From assembly GCA_017934475.1 (NCBI GenBank), contig JAGBJN010000004.1, positions 110,541 to 174,540 of the forward strand: DNA of 64,000 nt, read 5' to 3'. The position numbers were made by a program, and so were the translations under genes. Shown here one piece after another: positions 9,125 to 19,400 of this stretch. The notes under the pieces are model-generated. The model was not told where the DNA came from. It worked only from the letters and a program-made list of their open reading frames with translations, and searched no databases. How positions within the stretch are numbered: the stretch's first letter is position 1; the number at the start of each line of letters is the position of its first letter. This DNA is from Clostridia bacterium (GTDB lineage Bacteria > Bacillota > Clostridia > TANB77 > CAG-508).

Positions 9125-9634
9125 TTACTTTTTCTTTCTAGTTAAACAAATTCCTACTACTGAACCTATAAAAAATATTGGTATTAATCTTACAAAAATC
9201 CATACAAAAGAATGAACTCCTACTCCCATCACCGCTAATTCTGGGTCATTATAATTCCATTCTAAATAAGCATTATCCATTATTATTATACCAATCATAA
9301 TTAATATTAATAATATACATACACCTACAAAAAAATAATGCCAAATTTTTCGTTTATTTTCTTTTTTCTGTGCTAGTTGCAAGTTTATTATTTCTAGTTT
9401 TTCAGAAATTGCTTCCAAACTATCTGTTTTTTCCTCAGATATTGTTTCTCCAATAAGAACACTTACTGGTGTATCAAGTGCTTCAGATAGTGAAATTAAT
9501 AGTTCAGAATCAGGCACTGATAATCCTTGCTCCCACTTTGAGATTGTTTGCCTAACTACATTTAATTTAATAGCAAGTTCTTCTTGTGAAAGCCCTTTCT
9601 GTTTTCTAATCATTTTAATATTTTCTTTTAGCAT
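9125..9634 (-). CDS. XRE-family regulator with two membrane segments
   Basis: A 169-residue protein with a Cro/C1-type helix-turn-helix at residues 3-57 (QKGLSQEELAIKLNVVRQTI, then SKWEQGLSVPDSE), a short charged linker, and hydrophobic segments at about 97-119 and 142-164 ending in a basic tail. This is the plan of membrane-tethered XRE regulators common in Firmicutes, whose targets and signals are mostly unknown. The ATG follows AGAAGGGAGG. Inverted repeats at 9663-9721 lie directly upstream and could be an autoregulatory operator (inference). The divergent DUF4190-like gene begins 304 bp away. Confidence 0.85.
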   Translation of the reverse strand: MLKENIKMIRKQKGLSQEELAIKLNVVRQTISKWEQGLSVPDSELLISLSEALDTPVSVLIGETISEEKTDSLEAISEKLEIINLQLAQKKENKRKIWHYFFVGVCILLILIMIGIIIMDNAYLEWNYNDPELAVMGVGVHSFVWIFVRLIPIFFIGSVVGICLTRKKK

Positions 9635-9662
9635 TTTTATGCCTCCCTTCTATAAAACCATT

Positions 9663-9721
9663 ATAGGTTAGACATCTCGTTGCTACAAGCAATGCATATT
9701 AACATTCCATTTATAACCTAT
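9663..9721. promoter_or_regulatory. Inverted repeats upstream of the XRE gene
   Basis: ATAGGTTA at 9663-9670 and TAACCTAT at 9714-9721 form an 8-bp inverted repeat enclosing a small TTGCT/AGCAA hairpin at 9680-9692. Position and symmetry suggest an operator or leader structure for the XRE gene. The rest of the 302-bp gap 9635-9937 is AT-rich, apart from the promoter at 9880-9907. Confidence 0.35.
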
Positions 9722-9879
9722 TTTCAACATAAAAATATCACCTACATTTATGTGCTATTATTTATAAATAACATACTTTATAATTTACAATTTACATTAT
9801 AGCATAAATAAATTTCTTTGTATAAGCTATTTAATTGTATTAAAAAGTATTTACATATTATTTTTACTTTCTATTTTTA

Positions 9880-9907
9880 TTGAAAATTCTTTATTATATG
9901 TTATAAT
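9880..9907 (+). promoter_or_regulatory. SigmaA-type promoter of the DUF4190-like gene
   Basis: TTGAAA, a 16-bp spacer and TATAAT, ending 30 bp before the start codon. Confidence 0.5.
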
Positions 9908-9937
9908 AGTATTATAACATTTTAAAAGGAGGATAAT

Positions 9938-10276
9938 ATGGAAAATAATAAAACTGATGGAAAATATATAGCTAGCTTGGTTTTAGGTATTTGTTCTTTA
10001 ACTTTTGGTGCATTAATTATTCCTATTATTGGATTGATATTAAGCATAAAAAGCAAAAAAGAATTAGAGGCTAAAAACGAGACTAATGGAATGGTTACTG
10101 CAGGGCTAGTTTTAAACATCATAGGATTAGTTAAAGGTGGTTTTACTCTTATTGGTGTTATAATTTGGGTTATGATTATAATTTTTAGTGTAATTGGAGA
10201 AACATCTTATTCTTCATACTCAACTAAAAAACCATCATCAAGTTATCGTAGTAGTAGCTATTATTCATATTATTAA
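9938..10276 (+). CDS. DUF4190-like small membrane protein
   Basis: A 112-residue protein with two hydrophobic stretches, about 12-36 and 52-87, in the DUF4190 pattern (KYIASLVLGICSLTFG, then KKELEAKNETNGMVTAGLVL). The unusual tail, residues 89-112, is almost entirely serine, tyrosine and lysine. The ATG follows AAAGGAGG. The function of the family is unknown. Monocistronic between a recognisable promoter and a strong terminator. Confidence 0.75.
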   Translation: MENNKTDGKYIASLVLGICSLTFGALIIPIIGLILSIKSKKELEAKNETNGMVTAGLVLNIIGLVKGGFTLIGVIIWVMIIIFSVIGETSYSSYSTKKPSSSYRSSSYYSYY

Positions 10277-10309
10277 AAAAAGTGTATATATAACATATAC
10301 ACTTTTTTT
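10275..10309. terminator. Bidirectional terminator
   Basis: The stem AAAAAAGTGTATAT with its complement, carrying its own T tracts. It ends the DUF4190-like gene and faces the convergent metallopeptidase gene. Confidence 0.8.
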
Positions 10310-10312
10310 ATT

Positions 10313-11968
10313 TTATTCATATAAAGATTTAAATCCACTTAAACCATTCTGCAATTCTGTACTAGCCTCTTCAATAGAAACGAAATCTGTTTCATTAAAT
10401 GTATATTCCATATAAGTTTCGCCATGACTATAATCATTATATTTCAATACTAAATGACCGTTTCCTTCATTTTCAAAATACACATATTGAACATTATCCA
10501 TACTATCCGGCAAGTGTAAATCTTTATATATTTTGTCTTTTCTATAATAATCATATCTATTATCTTTCACTATAGCCCTAATTGCCATCCTGTTTAAATT
10601 ATTGTTATTGCTTAATTTTTTTATTGTTCCACTATTAATAATTTTATCAATAAGCAAATTATCAAGTTCTAAAACATTTAATTCTTGATATGCTAAATTA
10701 TCTTCTTCTTTTGATTGAAACCCCTTATAAAAAAATGGCATAATTCTTTGTTTATAGTTTCTATATACATCTATAAATTTTTTTATAGACGTTTTATCCG
10801 ATGCATTTATACTAGATAATTCATTTTTCATCATATCTAAATATGCATTTTCAACTTCTTTAGAATAGTTATAATATTTAATTTTACCACTATTGGTTAA
10901 GTTTCCATTGCAAATTGCATCTAAAGCTGTACTTAATTCATCTAATTTAACTCCTGATTTTTCATAAAATTTAGATTTTAAATACTCACTTCTTACATTA
11001 CCATGTTCAAAGTAGTCCATTAAATCATAGCCAAGTGCATATTCTAACATTTCATAAGCGTGGACATAAGGTGCATATGTATTGCCTGGATAAGTTTGCT
11101 TAAAGAATAGTATATTTTTTTCATCATCAGTATCTTTATTTATGGTAATTTCTACACCACCACCACCACTTTTTTGCCCATATGGAGTCATGAATTTAGA
11201 ATTAAATGCCGCTCCTCCTTCAACTAAAAGGCCTTGATAATCAAATCCGCTAAAATCTTTAGTCCTTACCTGTTTAACATGAATAATTTCATGAAATAAT
11301 GATTCTAAATCTTGCTTGTGACTGCTTTCTGATTCAAATCTTCCATAAATCAAATAAACATCCCTCGTACTTACTGTTGTATATCCACCACCATATTTAG
11401 CAACTTCGTTTGCTTCATCTGTTCCACTTTTACACAAATTGATACTATTTATATCTTTAATAACATTAATTAAGTTACGGTTAATATATGTAGCAGTATT
11501 AGGAAAGTCTTTATATAATTTCTGGTGACTTGGATAGTTTTGATATAATTCTTCAAATATTTCCATTAAAAATTGATTTGCTAAATCAGAAAAATCTTTT
11601 TTTGCAATTTCATTTTGCATCATTTGTTTTAATTCAGAATATGTATAGTTATCCTCAACTCTATTAATTACAATTTCTTTTCTTTGAGGCACAGTATTAT
11701 TTATAATATATTTAATAGCCATTGAAATATCTATTATATCAATATTATAATCTTCATTTAAATCAGCAATATCTATATCATCAATTATATAATTTTTTAA
11801 ACCTACAACATGTCTTATCATTCTAGATAAATCAATTTGATCAAATTTTCCATCTCCATTTATATCGCCAAATACATCTTCTTTTGCTTGAATATTGTTT
11901 GGAAATATAAATAATATAATCGTTATAAATATAATAAAAAAATTTGTAATAAAGATTTTTTTATTCAT
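10313..11968 (-). CDS. Secreted HExxH metallopeptidase with N-terminal dockerin
   Basis: A 551-residue exported protein. Residues 1-28 form a signal peptide (hydrophobic core to about 22, likely cleavage near NIQA/KE). Residues 34-91 form a type I dockerin-like module with two calcium-loop repeats, GDINGDGKFDQIDL and ADLNEDYNIDIIDI. The catalytic region carries HEIIH at 226-230 and a downstream E in LLVEGGAA at about 250, the gluzincin arrangement of zinc ligands. I do not recognise a precise peptidase family. A dockerin usually attaches an enzyme to a cohesin-bearing scaffold; the giant protein at 16491-27479 has a cohesin-like module, so the two may interact (inference). The ATG is preceded by GGGGG. 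The gene is flanked by terminators. Confidence 0.82.
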   Translation of the reverse strand: MNKKIFITNFFIIFITIILFIFPNNIQAKEDVFGDINGDGKFDQIDLSRMIRHVVGLKNYIIDDIDIADLNEDYNIDIIDISMAIKYIINNTVPQRKEIVINRVEDNYTYSELKQMMQNEIAKKDFSDLANQFLMEIFEELYQNYPSHQKLYKDFPNTATYINRNLINVIKDINSINLCKSGTDEANEVAKYGGGYTTVSTRDVYLIYGRFESESSHKQDLESLFHEIIHVKQVRTKDFSGFDYQGLLVEGGAAFNSKFMTPYGQKSGGGGVEITINKDTDDEKNILFFKQTYPGNTYAPYVHAYEMLEYALGYDLMDYFEHGNVRSEYLKSKFYEKSGVKLDELSTALDAICNGNLTNSGKIKYYNYSKEVENAYLDMMKNELSSINASDKTSIKKFIDVYRNYKQRIMPFFYKGFQSKEEDNLAYQELNVLELDNLLIDKIINSGTIKKLSNNNNLNRMAIRAIVKDNRYDYYRKDKIYKDLHLPDSMDNVQYVYFENEGNGHLVLKYNDYSHGETYMEYTFNETDFVSIEEASTELQNGLSGFKSLYE

Positions 11969-12087
11969 TTAAAATCCCCCATATTTTATCATTTATTTTA
12001 GTTTTATTATTATTGTAAAATAATTAAATTTTTATATCAATAACTGTAACTAAAATAATATGTAAATGTATAAATTTTGTAATATAA

Positions 12088-12120
12088 AAAAAGGTGAATA
12101 ATAAATTTATTCACCTTTTT
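12088..12120 (-). terminator. Terminator after the M18 aminopeptidase
   Basis: A 14-bp stem AAAAAGGTGAATAA with its complement; read on the minus strand it continues into T-rich sequence. Confidence 0.75.
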
Positions 12121-12125
12121 CATTT

Positions 12126-13523
12126 TTAATTATTCCAAAATACCTTGTATGCTCTATATGCTTCATAAACATCAAATTTGCTTGTTACTTCATATGGTGC
12201 ATGCATTGAAAGTACTGGTACTCCAGCATCTATAACATCTATACCTTTATCAGCAAGTATATATGCTATAGTTCCTCCACCACCTACATCTATTTTTCCA
12301 AGTTCTGAAACCTCATATTGAACATTTTCTCTTTCCAATATTCCTCTTATCTCTGCAACAAATTCTGCGTTTGCATCTGATGCTCCAGATTTTCCTCTTG
12401 CACCTGTATATTTATTTAATCCTAATCCTCTTCCTAAATATCCTGAATTATTTTTTTCGAATGCACTTGCATAGATAGGATCATATGCAGCATCAACATC
12501 TGCTGAAAGCATTTTTGATTTGCAAAATACTTTATCTAATAAATTAGGTTTATTTACACCTTGTTTGTTTAATAATTCAGAAATAAATGTATCAAAAACA
12601 TGTGATTCCATTCCAGTATTTCCCATGCTTCCTATTTCCTCTTTATCTGCTATTATACATACTGCTGTTCTACTTGGATTATGAATTTCAAGTAATGCCC
12701 TTACAGATGTAAATACACATATTTTATCATCTTGTCCATATGCAGCAACCATACTTGAATCAAATCCCATACTTCTTGCCTTAAAAGCTGGAACAAGCTC
12801 TATTTCAGAACTTACAAAATCTTTTTCAACTATTCCATATTTTTGATTTAATATATTCATTATATTTAATTTTACAGCATCTACACCACTAGCATAAGGA
12901 ATGCTTCCTACTAAAAGATTTAATTCTTCACCTTTAACTCCTTCATTTAGTTTTCTTTGCATTTGATCTTGTGCTAAATGAGGTAATAAATCAGTAATTG
13001 TAAATATTGGATCTTGTTCATCCTCACCAATAGTTACTTCTATTTTTTCTCCATTTGCTTTAACAAATACACCATGTATAGCAAGAGGTATTGTTGTCCA
13101 TTGGTACTTTTTTATACCACCATAATAATGTGTTTTTAAATATGCAAGTCCAGTATCTTCATATAATGGATTTGGTTTTAAATCTAGTCTTGGAGAATCT
13201 GCATGTGCCCCTATAATGTTAATTCCATTTTCCATAGGTTCTTTTCCTATTACAGCAAGGTACATACTTTTTTCTCTATTTATATAATATACCTTATCTC
13301 CTTCTCTTAGTTCATTGCATTCTTCAATGTTTCTAAATCCATTTTCATCAGCCATCTTTTTAGCAGATTTTATTATTTCTCTTTCTGTTTTTGAATTATT
13401 TAAAAAATACATATATTCATCACAGAATTTATTTATTTCTCCTCTTCTTGTATCATCAACTATTTCCCAACCTGATTTCTTAGAGCGAAATAGTTTATTT
13501 TTTAAGTCTTCTACTTCTGACAT
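12126..13523 (-). CDS. M18-family aminopeptidase
   Basis: A 465-residue cytoplasmic zinc aminopeptidase of the aspartyl/lysyl aminopeptidase I family (M18), normal length. Metal-site landmarks are GAHADSPRLDLKP near residue 100, the catalytic glutamates in ADKEEIGSMGN, the aspartate in SADVDAAYDP, and the C-terminal LSMHAPYEV histidine. The ATG follows AGGTAGG. It probably recycles peptides; substrate preference cannot be told from the sequence. It stands as a single-gene unit. Confidence 0.93.
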   Translation of the reverse strand: MSEVEDLKNKLFRSKKSGWEIVDDTRRGEINKFCDEYMYFLNNSKTEREIIKSAKKMADENGFRNIEECNELREGDKVYYINREKSMYLAVIGKEPMENGINIIGAHADSPRLDLKPNPLYEDTGLAYLKTHYYGGIKKYQWTTIPLAIHGVFVKANGEKIEVTIGEDEQDPIFTITDLLPHLAQDQMQRKLNEGVKGEELNLLVGSIPYASGVDAVKLNIMNILNQKYGIVEKDFVSSEIELVPAFKARSMGFDSSMVAAYGQDDKICVFTSVRALLEIHNPSRTAVCIIADKEEIGSMGNTGMESHVFDTFISELLNKQGVNKPNLLDKVFCKSKMLSADVDAAYDPIYASAFEKNNSGYLGRGLGLNKYTGARGKSGASDANAEFVAEIRGILERENVQYEVSELGKIDVGGGGTIAYILADKGIDVIDAGVPVLSMHAPYEVTSKFDVYEAYRAYKVFWNN

Positions 13524-13662
13524 TTTATCAACCTACCTTTCTTTTGTTTTTTGTATTATATCACTACTAATTTTTTTTTTCTACCCTTTTTTAATATCTC
13601 CATTTTTTTATAAATTTATAAAGAATATTTAAATTATTTTTATATATAATATATAGAAAATC

Positions 13663-13691
13663 TTTACAAATTTGCTTTTTTATTGCATAAT
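13663..13691 (+). promoter_or_regulatory. SigmaA-type promoter of the VanW gene
   Basis: TTTACA, a 17-bp spacer and CATAAT, located 38 bp before the start codon. Confidence 0.55.
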
Positions 13692-13728
13692 TAATATGTA
13701 GTTTTATGTAAAAAAATAGGAGATAAAA

Positions 13729-15582
13729 ATGGGGAAAAATAAAAAAAAGAAGAATATTAATAATTCTAGGACAACAGAAGAAGTTAAAAATAATACCATC
13801 TTAGCGGTTCCTGAAGATATCGATGAAAAAAAATCAGATAATATTGAATATAATAATGAATTAACATCTAGTCAAGAAAAAGGAGAATTTCAAGAGTCTG
13901 ATAAAGCAGCTGAAGTAAATTCTGAAGAATTTAAAGAAAATGAATCTTCTAAAGTACCTGATAAAAAAGAAGATATAAAACAAGAAAAAAACATAGATAC
14001 TTCTAGTCAAATTATTCCCAGTGAACCAGTAAAGAAAAAGTCATACATAAAAATTGTTATTATTTCATGTATTATTATTGGAATTTTACTATTAGCATTA
14101 TTATTTTCAACAATTTTTGCTTTAATTAATTCAGGAAATGAAAATATTTATAGAACTACATACATAGAAAATATTGACGTTTCTGGATTAACCAAACAAC
14201 AAGCACTTGAAAAGTTAAATTCTAATTTTAACGAAAAATTATCAAAAATTATCGTTCTTAAACATAATGATTATCAAACTCAAATTTCTCTAAGTCAAAT
14301 AGAATTATCTTTTGATTATGAAAGTGCAGTAAATAGTGCATATTCTAAAGGTCGTAGTGGTAATATTTTTAAAGATAATTATGATATATTATTTTCATCT
14401 TTTTCAAATACAACCATTAACCCAGGATTTTCATATAATGAAGAAATAATAAATACTTTAATTAAAGATATGACAGAAAATATTTCAGATAGACTTGTAG
14501 AACCATCTTACTACATTGAAGGAAATGATCTCTTAATTTCAAGAGGAAATGATGGAAATATTATTGCTTCTGACACATTAAAAAAACAAATTAATAATAT
14601 TGTTTCTGATTTAAATAATTCAAATTTAGAAATTGATATACCTGTTATATTTAAGAAAGTAGATAACATTGATTTAAACAAAATATATAACGAAATTCAC
14701 AAATCACCTGTCAATGCCTATTATACAACTGATCCATATGTTATATATCCACATGTCGATGGTATAGATTTTGCAATTTCAATGGAGGAGGCTCAAAACT
14801 TAGTTAATAGTAGTAGTGAAAGTGAAATATCCATTCCTCTTACTGTTACTTCTCCTGAAATAACAACAAATGATCTTGGAGATGAAGCATTTCCAAATAC
14901 ATTATCAGCATTTAGTACAACTTATTCTACAAATAACGTAAATAGAAGTACAAATATAAGACTTGCTTCAGATAAAATAAATGGAACTGTTGTAATGCCT
15001 GGTGAAGTATTTTCATATAATACTACTGTTGGTCAAAGAACTGCTGCTGCCGGATTTAAAGCTGCTGCAGTATACTCAGGTGGTGAAGTAACAACTGGTT
15101 TAGGTGGTGGAATCTGCCAAGTTTCTTCTACATTATATAATGCTGTACTTCTTGCAGGTTTAGATATAGTGGAAAGACAAAATCATGGGTTTAATCCAGG
15201 ATATGTTCCTGTAGGTAGAGATGCAACCGTCTCTTGGGGAGCTCCAGATTTTAAGTTCCAGAATACAAGAAATTATCCTATTAAAATAGTATGCGATGGT
15301 ACGGGCGGAACAATTACCGTTGAAATACTAGGTCTTAAAGAAAATGATGAATATGATATAGAAATTGAATCATATGTAACAAGATGGATCTCTTATAGTA
15401 CAATAACAAGACCTGATCCAAACCTAGAACCAGGTGAAACAAGAGTTATACAAAGTGGATCAAGTGGTTGTACATCAGTAGCATATCGTATATACTATAA
15501 AGATGGTGAAGAAATAGAAAGAGAACTATTATCACAAGATACTTATAGTCCACACAATAAAATAGTTGCTGTTGGAAATTAA
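13729..15582 (+). CDS. VanW-family cell-wall protein with G5-like C-terminus
   Basis: A 617-residue membrane-anchored protein. Residues 1-100 are highly charged (K/E/N-rich) and probably cytoplasmic. A membrane segment lies at about 106-130. Two PG_binding_4-like stretches follow (YIENIDVSGLTKQQALEKLN is the typical start). The VanW domain lies at about 395-530 with GEVFSYNTTVGQRTAAAGF and GGGICQVSSTLYNAVL, and the last 70 residues resemble a G5 domain. The plan matches YoaR/VanW proteins thought to act on or bind peptidoglycan; VanW has no established enzymatic role and is not by itself evidence of vancomycin resistance. The ATG follows TAGGAG. Confidence 0.9.
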   Translation: MGKNKKKKNINNSRTTEEVKNNTILAVPEDIDEKKSDNIEYNNELTSSQEKGEFQESDKAAEVNSEEFKENESSKVPDKKEDIKQEKNIDTSSQIIPSEPVKKKSYIKIVIISCIIIGILLLALLFSTIFALINSGNENIYRTTYIENIDVSGLTKQQALEKLNSNFNEKLSKIIVLKHNDYQTQISLSQIELSFDYESAVNSAYSKGRSGNIFKDNYDILFSSFSNTTINPGFSYNEEIINTLIKDMTENISDRLVEPSYYIEGNDLLISRGNDGNIIASDTLKKQINNIVSDLNNSNLEIDIPVIFKKVDNIDLNKIYNEIHKSPVNAYYTTDPYVIYPHVDGIDFAISMEEAQNLVNSSSESEISIPLTVTSPEITTNDLGDEAFPNTLSAFSTTYSTNNVNRSTNIRLASDKINGTVVMPGEVFSYNTTVGQRTAAAGFKAAAVYSGGEVTTGLGGGICQVSSTLYNAVLLAGLDIVERQNHGFNPGYVPVGRDATVSWGAPDFKFQNTRNYPIKIVCDGTGGTITVEILGLKENDEYDIEIESYVTRWISYSTITRPDPNLEPGETRVIQSGSSGCTSVAYRIYYKDGEEIERELLSQDTYSPHNKIVAVGN

Positions 15583-15586
15583 AAAA

Positions 15587-15634
15587 ATACCCAAAAAGGA
15601 CTAATTCCTTGAAAAGAAGTGTCCAAATGGGTAT
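15587..15634. terminator. Terminator between VanW and ZIP genes
   Basis: An outer stem ATACCC/GGGTAT and an inner GGAC/GTCC, followed by CTTTTTTT. It lies between convergent genes. Confidence 0.6.
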
Positions 15635-15640
15635 CTTTTT

Positions 15641-16405
15641 TTACCCTAACGCAATGTCCATTATCATCATAATCAAAAATCCTACTGAAAAACCTATTGT
15701 TCCTAAGCTAAATGACTTTTCAATTTTTGATTCTGGTATTAATTCTTCTACAACAACATATATCATTGCACCTGCTGCAAAAGATAATAAATATGGTAAA
15801 ATTATTTCTATTGTACCAGTTATAAGTAATGTCAAAAATGCGCTTATTGGTTCAACTATTCCTGATAGTATTCCAAATATGAATGATTTTACTTTAGACA
15901 TTCCTTCACTTTTTAACGGCATAGATATTATAGCTCCTTCTGGTATATTCTGAACCGCAATACCTATTGCAAGAGCCATTGCTCCAGCAATTGTAATTCC
16001 AGCATTTCCAGATATAGCACCTGCAAAACATACTCCAACTGCCATTCCTTCTGGTATATTATGGAGTGTAACAGCCAGTGCCATAATAAATGTCTTTTTT
16101 ACTTTTCCACTACATTCTTCTTTTTTCTTCATTTTAGGTATAAGATAATCAAGTAACAATAAAAATAATATTCCTAATATAAATCCAATAGTTGAAGGTA
16201 ACCATGATATAACATTTTGACTTTCAGCCATTTCTATTGATGGTATTATAAGTGACCATACTGATGCTGCTACCATTACTCCTGATGCAAAACCAAGCAA
16301 TATCTTTTCTACTCTTTCATCAAGAGTTTTTCTCATCAAAAACACAGCACTACTTCCTATTGACGTACCTACAAAAGGAATTAACAAGCCTAAAACTATC
16401 TGCAT
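15641..16405 (-). CDS. ZIP-family metal transporter
   Basis: A 254-residue inner-membrane protein with about eight predicted helices. The two metal-binding helices are clear: LHNIPEGMAVGVCFAG at about 114-130 and VQNIPEGAIISMPLKSEG at about 151-168, with the HNxPEG and QNxPEG pattern of ZupT/GufA-type divalent metal (zinc, possibly iron or manganese) importers. A short histidine-free loop separates helices 3 and 4. The ATG follows TAGGAGGA. No metal-regulator site was recognised upstream. Confidence 0.92.
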   Translation of the reverse strand: MQIVLGLLIPFVGTSIGSSAVFLMRKTLDERVEKILLGFASGVMVAASVWSLIIPSIEMAESQNVISWLPSTIGFILGILFLLLLDYLIPKMKKKEECSGKVKKTFIMALAVTLHNIPEGMAVGVCFAGAISGNAGITIAGAMALAIGIAVQNIPEGAIISMPLKSEGMSKVKSFIFGILSGIVEPISAFLTLLITGTIEIILPYLLSFAAGAMIYVVVEELIPESKIEKSFSLGTIGFSVGFLIMMIMDIALG

Positions 16406-16456
16406 TTTCCTATCCTCCTAATGTATTTTATTCACAATATTTTTATTTTGTTACAA

Positions 16457-16485
16457 AAAGAGACACTTTTTTTAAGTGTCTCTTT
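16457..16485 (-). terminator. Terminator of the giant surface-protein gene
   Basis: A 12-bp stem AAAGAGACACTT with its complement and a T run on the minus-strand side, just after the stop codon at 16491. Confidence 0.8.
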
Positions 16486-16490
16486 AATTT

Positions 16491-19400
16491 TTAATTTTCA
16501 ACTAATTGCCAATATCCACTAGCTTCTTGTAATGAATATCCTGCTGGTGCCATTATTGTTCCAGTATTATCAATTATTGTTCCTTCTTCTTCTATTTTGC
16601 CAAATTTACCATCAAATACTGTTAATGTACCTTTATTGTTTATTGCAACTGTTTTTCCTATTATAATAGGTGCATTTGTATAAACTGTTCCATCATTAAC
16701 TCCTATTGTTGCATTTCCATTATTCTCTATTGCCATTCCAGCATAATTTTTAATTGTACTTACACTCGTTCCATCTGTATTTGTACTATCTACTATTACT
16801 AGAGTTCCATTATTTGTAATTACTGCACCTTCTACATATCCATACATATAGTATCCCGCCATGTCTATTGTTAATTCTTTTCCTTCTGGTACTGTTATTG
16901 GATTTTCAAGTATTATATTTTTACAAATTTCCATTGTTGACTCAGATGTCATTGCTGCATCTACAGCCGATTCTATACTATCAAAATATATTCCATTTAC
17001 ACTTGCTATTTGTTCAAATGTAGCTTTTATTCCTAATGTTGCAACTGTTTCATCTGCTGAATATATTACGCTAAATAACTCTGGCGTTTCAGTAACATTT
17101 CCATATAATGCATTAGTATTTCCCTTTAATACACCATCATAAAAATTAAATGTTCCACCTGCATTTTGAATTCCATATGTGCTACCTTTTATTTCTGGTA
17201 CTGTTTGACTTGGATATCCTCCTGTATTTTCACCTAAAGTTAATATTCCACTATTGATATATATACCAGGTCCATTAGTTGCATTAATAGTTCCACCTAA
17301 TATATTTATTTCTGAATAGCCATCTTCATAAATTCCGTATCTTCTTCCATTTATACTTCCACCATACATATTAATTATTCTAATTCTATGTATTCCAATA
17401 TCAGATGCATTTACTACTGCACCATCATAAACATTTAACTCAACAATTTGAGAATTATTATCACTGTAAATTGGAGTTCCACCTTGTACAGTTCCTTTTA
17501 TTAGATTTATTGTTGCTTTTCTATTTGAACCACTAAAATCGCTTGTTTTAATACTAAATATATGATAATCTTCATCCAATTCTACATTTAATATTGGATA
17601 TGCACCATCACTACCTTTCATATAAACAGAAGCTGAATTCCAAATTTCACTATCTCCATTAGTATTTATATTAACTTTACCTAATATGTCTATTGTTGCA
17701 GTTTTTTCAGTATATACTGCAAATCCAAGGTTAGAAGTAATTTCATTTTCTGTTCCTTCTATTTTTATTTTACTTTCTACTCCTATAGTTTTTACAATAT
17801 ATGTTCTACCACTATTTTCATGTATATAGTTACCACCTGTTATTTCAACATCTGCATTCTCTGCAGTACAATATACTACATAACTATCTGAACGTTGAGC
17901 ACCATTATTTCCTCCCCACATTCCATATAGTCTAAATGTTCCTCCTGTAATTTCTACTTTATTAGCATTATCACTATATATAATGTATGAATCTTGATTT
18001 GCCCAATTTAGCCTAGAATATAATGTACCACCTGATATTTTGGTTTTACCTTCACCTGTATTATTTATAATACTATCTTTGTTTACATGTATTATTTGAA
18101 TCGTTCCACTTTTTATTTCAAGTGTACCCTCATTATTTATAAGTTTCTTTGAGAAACCATATATTAAGTAATCTTCTGCATTTGTTGAATCAACAATATT
18201 TAATATTCCTTTATTATCTATTATTTCATCCCAACTATGAACTTTAATTAAGCTTCCATTTAAATCTAAACTAAAGCCCTTTTCACTTGGGATTTCTACT
18301 TTATTTGATGTTGCAAATACTAATCCCTTTAATAAAGTTATTGTTCCTCCATTATTAGCATCTATTGCATCTTGCAAAGTATCATATATATTATTTCCTA
18401 CTGAACATATTTCTTTTAAGTCAGATTTTAATTCATATATTTCATTTGAATTTTCATCTACCGATCTTACTATATCATATCCTTCAGGAATAGCATTTAT
18501 ATATCCATATACTGCTGTTTTAGCTGTAATTACTCCATCATAGTAATTTATAGTATTTCTATTTCCTGAAAAGTTATTTATTCCTGTTCCAGAAGAATTA
18601 ATTTTCATATTATATGTAAGTGGTGCATCTTCTTCTCCTATATTAATTGTTCCTGTACCTGAATTATTTATAGCTGTTGATGTTGCACTTAACTCTACAT
18701 ATCCTTTAATATTAACTGTTCCAGAACCTGTATTGTTAACTGATGTTGATCCATTTATTTTTATTGGAGTTTCTGCTGTTTGACCCCTTCCATCAATATT
18801 AAGAGTAGCACTATCATAATTATTTACATTACCACTTACTATACCTTTGGTTATATTAATTGTTCCAGTTCTAACATTTTCAATAGATCCATTTATATCA
18901 TTAGATATATTTACTGTTCCACTTGAAATTCCACTATTTCTTATACTTCCTGTTATAGTTCCACCTGTTATATTTATAGTTCCGCCATTTTCATTTGTTA
19001 TAAGTTGTCCACTGTTTGCCCCAGAATATGTACCACTTGTAATATTAATTATTCCCAAACCATTATTTTGTATTTGTCCAGATACAGTACATGATGACAT
19101 ATTTATTGTTCCACTTGATGCATTATATATAGCTATATTACCAGCATAAGAGAATGTTCCCCCTGTTATATCAATTGTTACAGGTTTATTATTATAAATA
19201 ATTTTAGAATTATAACTGCTTTGATTAAATGTTCCACCTTTTATACTGATATTACAATCACTTCCATCATTTAGAAGATGGTAATCTTCTTGACCAGAAC
19301 CTGTAAATGTACCATCTTTTATCTCTATATCTCCTGATGTACTATATATTATTCTTGAATAGTTTCCTGAAACATAAAATCTACCATCATTTATTGTAAG

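Noticed and set aside
13729-15582. VanW as sign of a vancomycin-resistance cluster
   Set aside because: No vanA/B-type ligase, vanH, vanX or VanRS genes are seen in the window; Ddl carries the D-Ala-D-Ala type loop. VanW-G5 proteins are common in sensitive Firmicutes.
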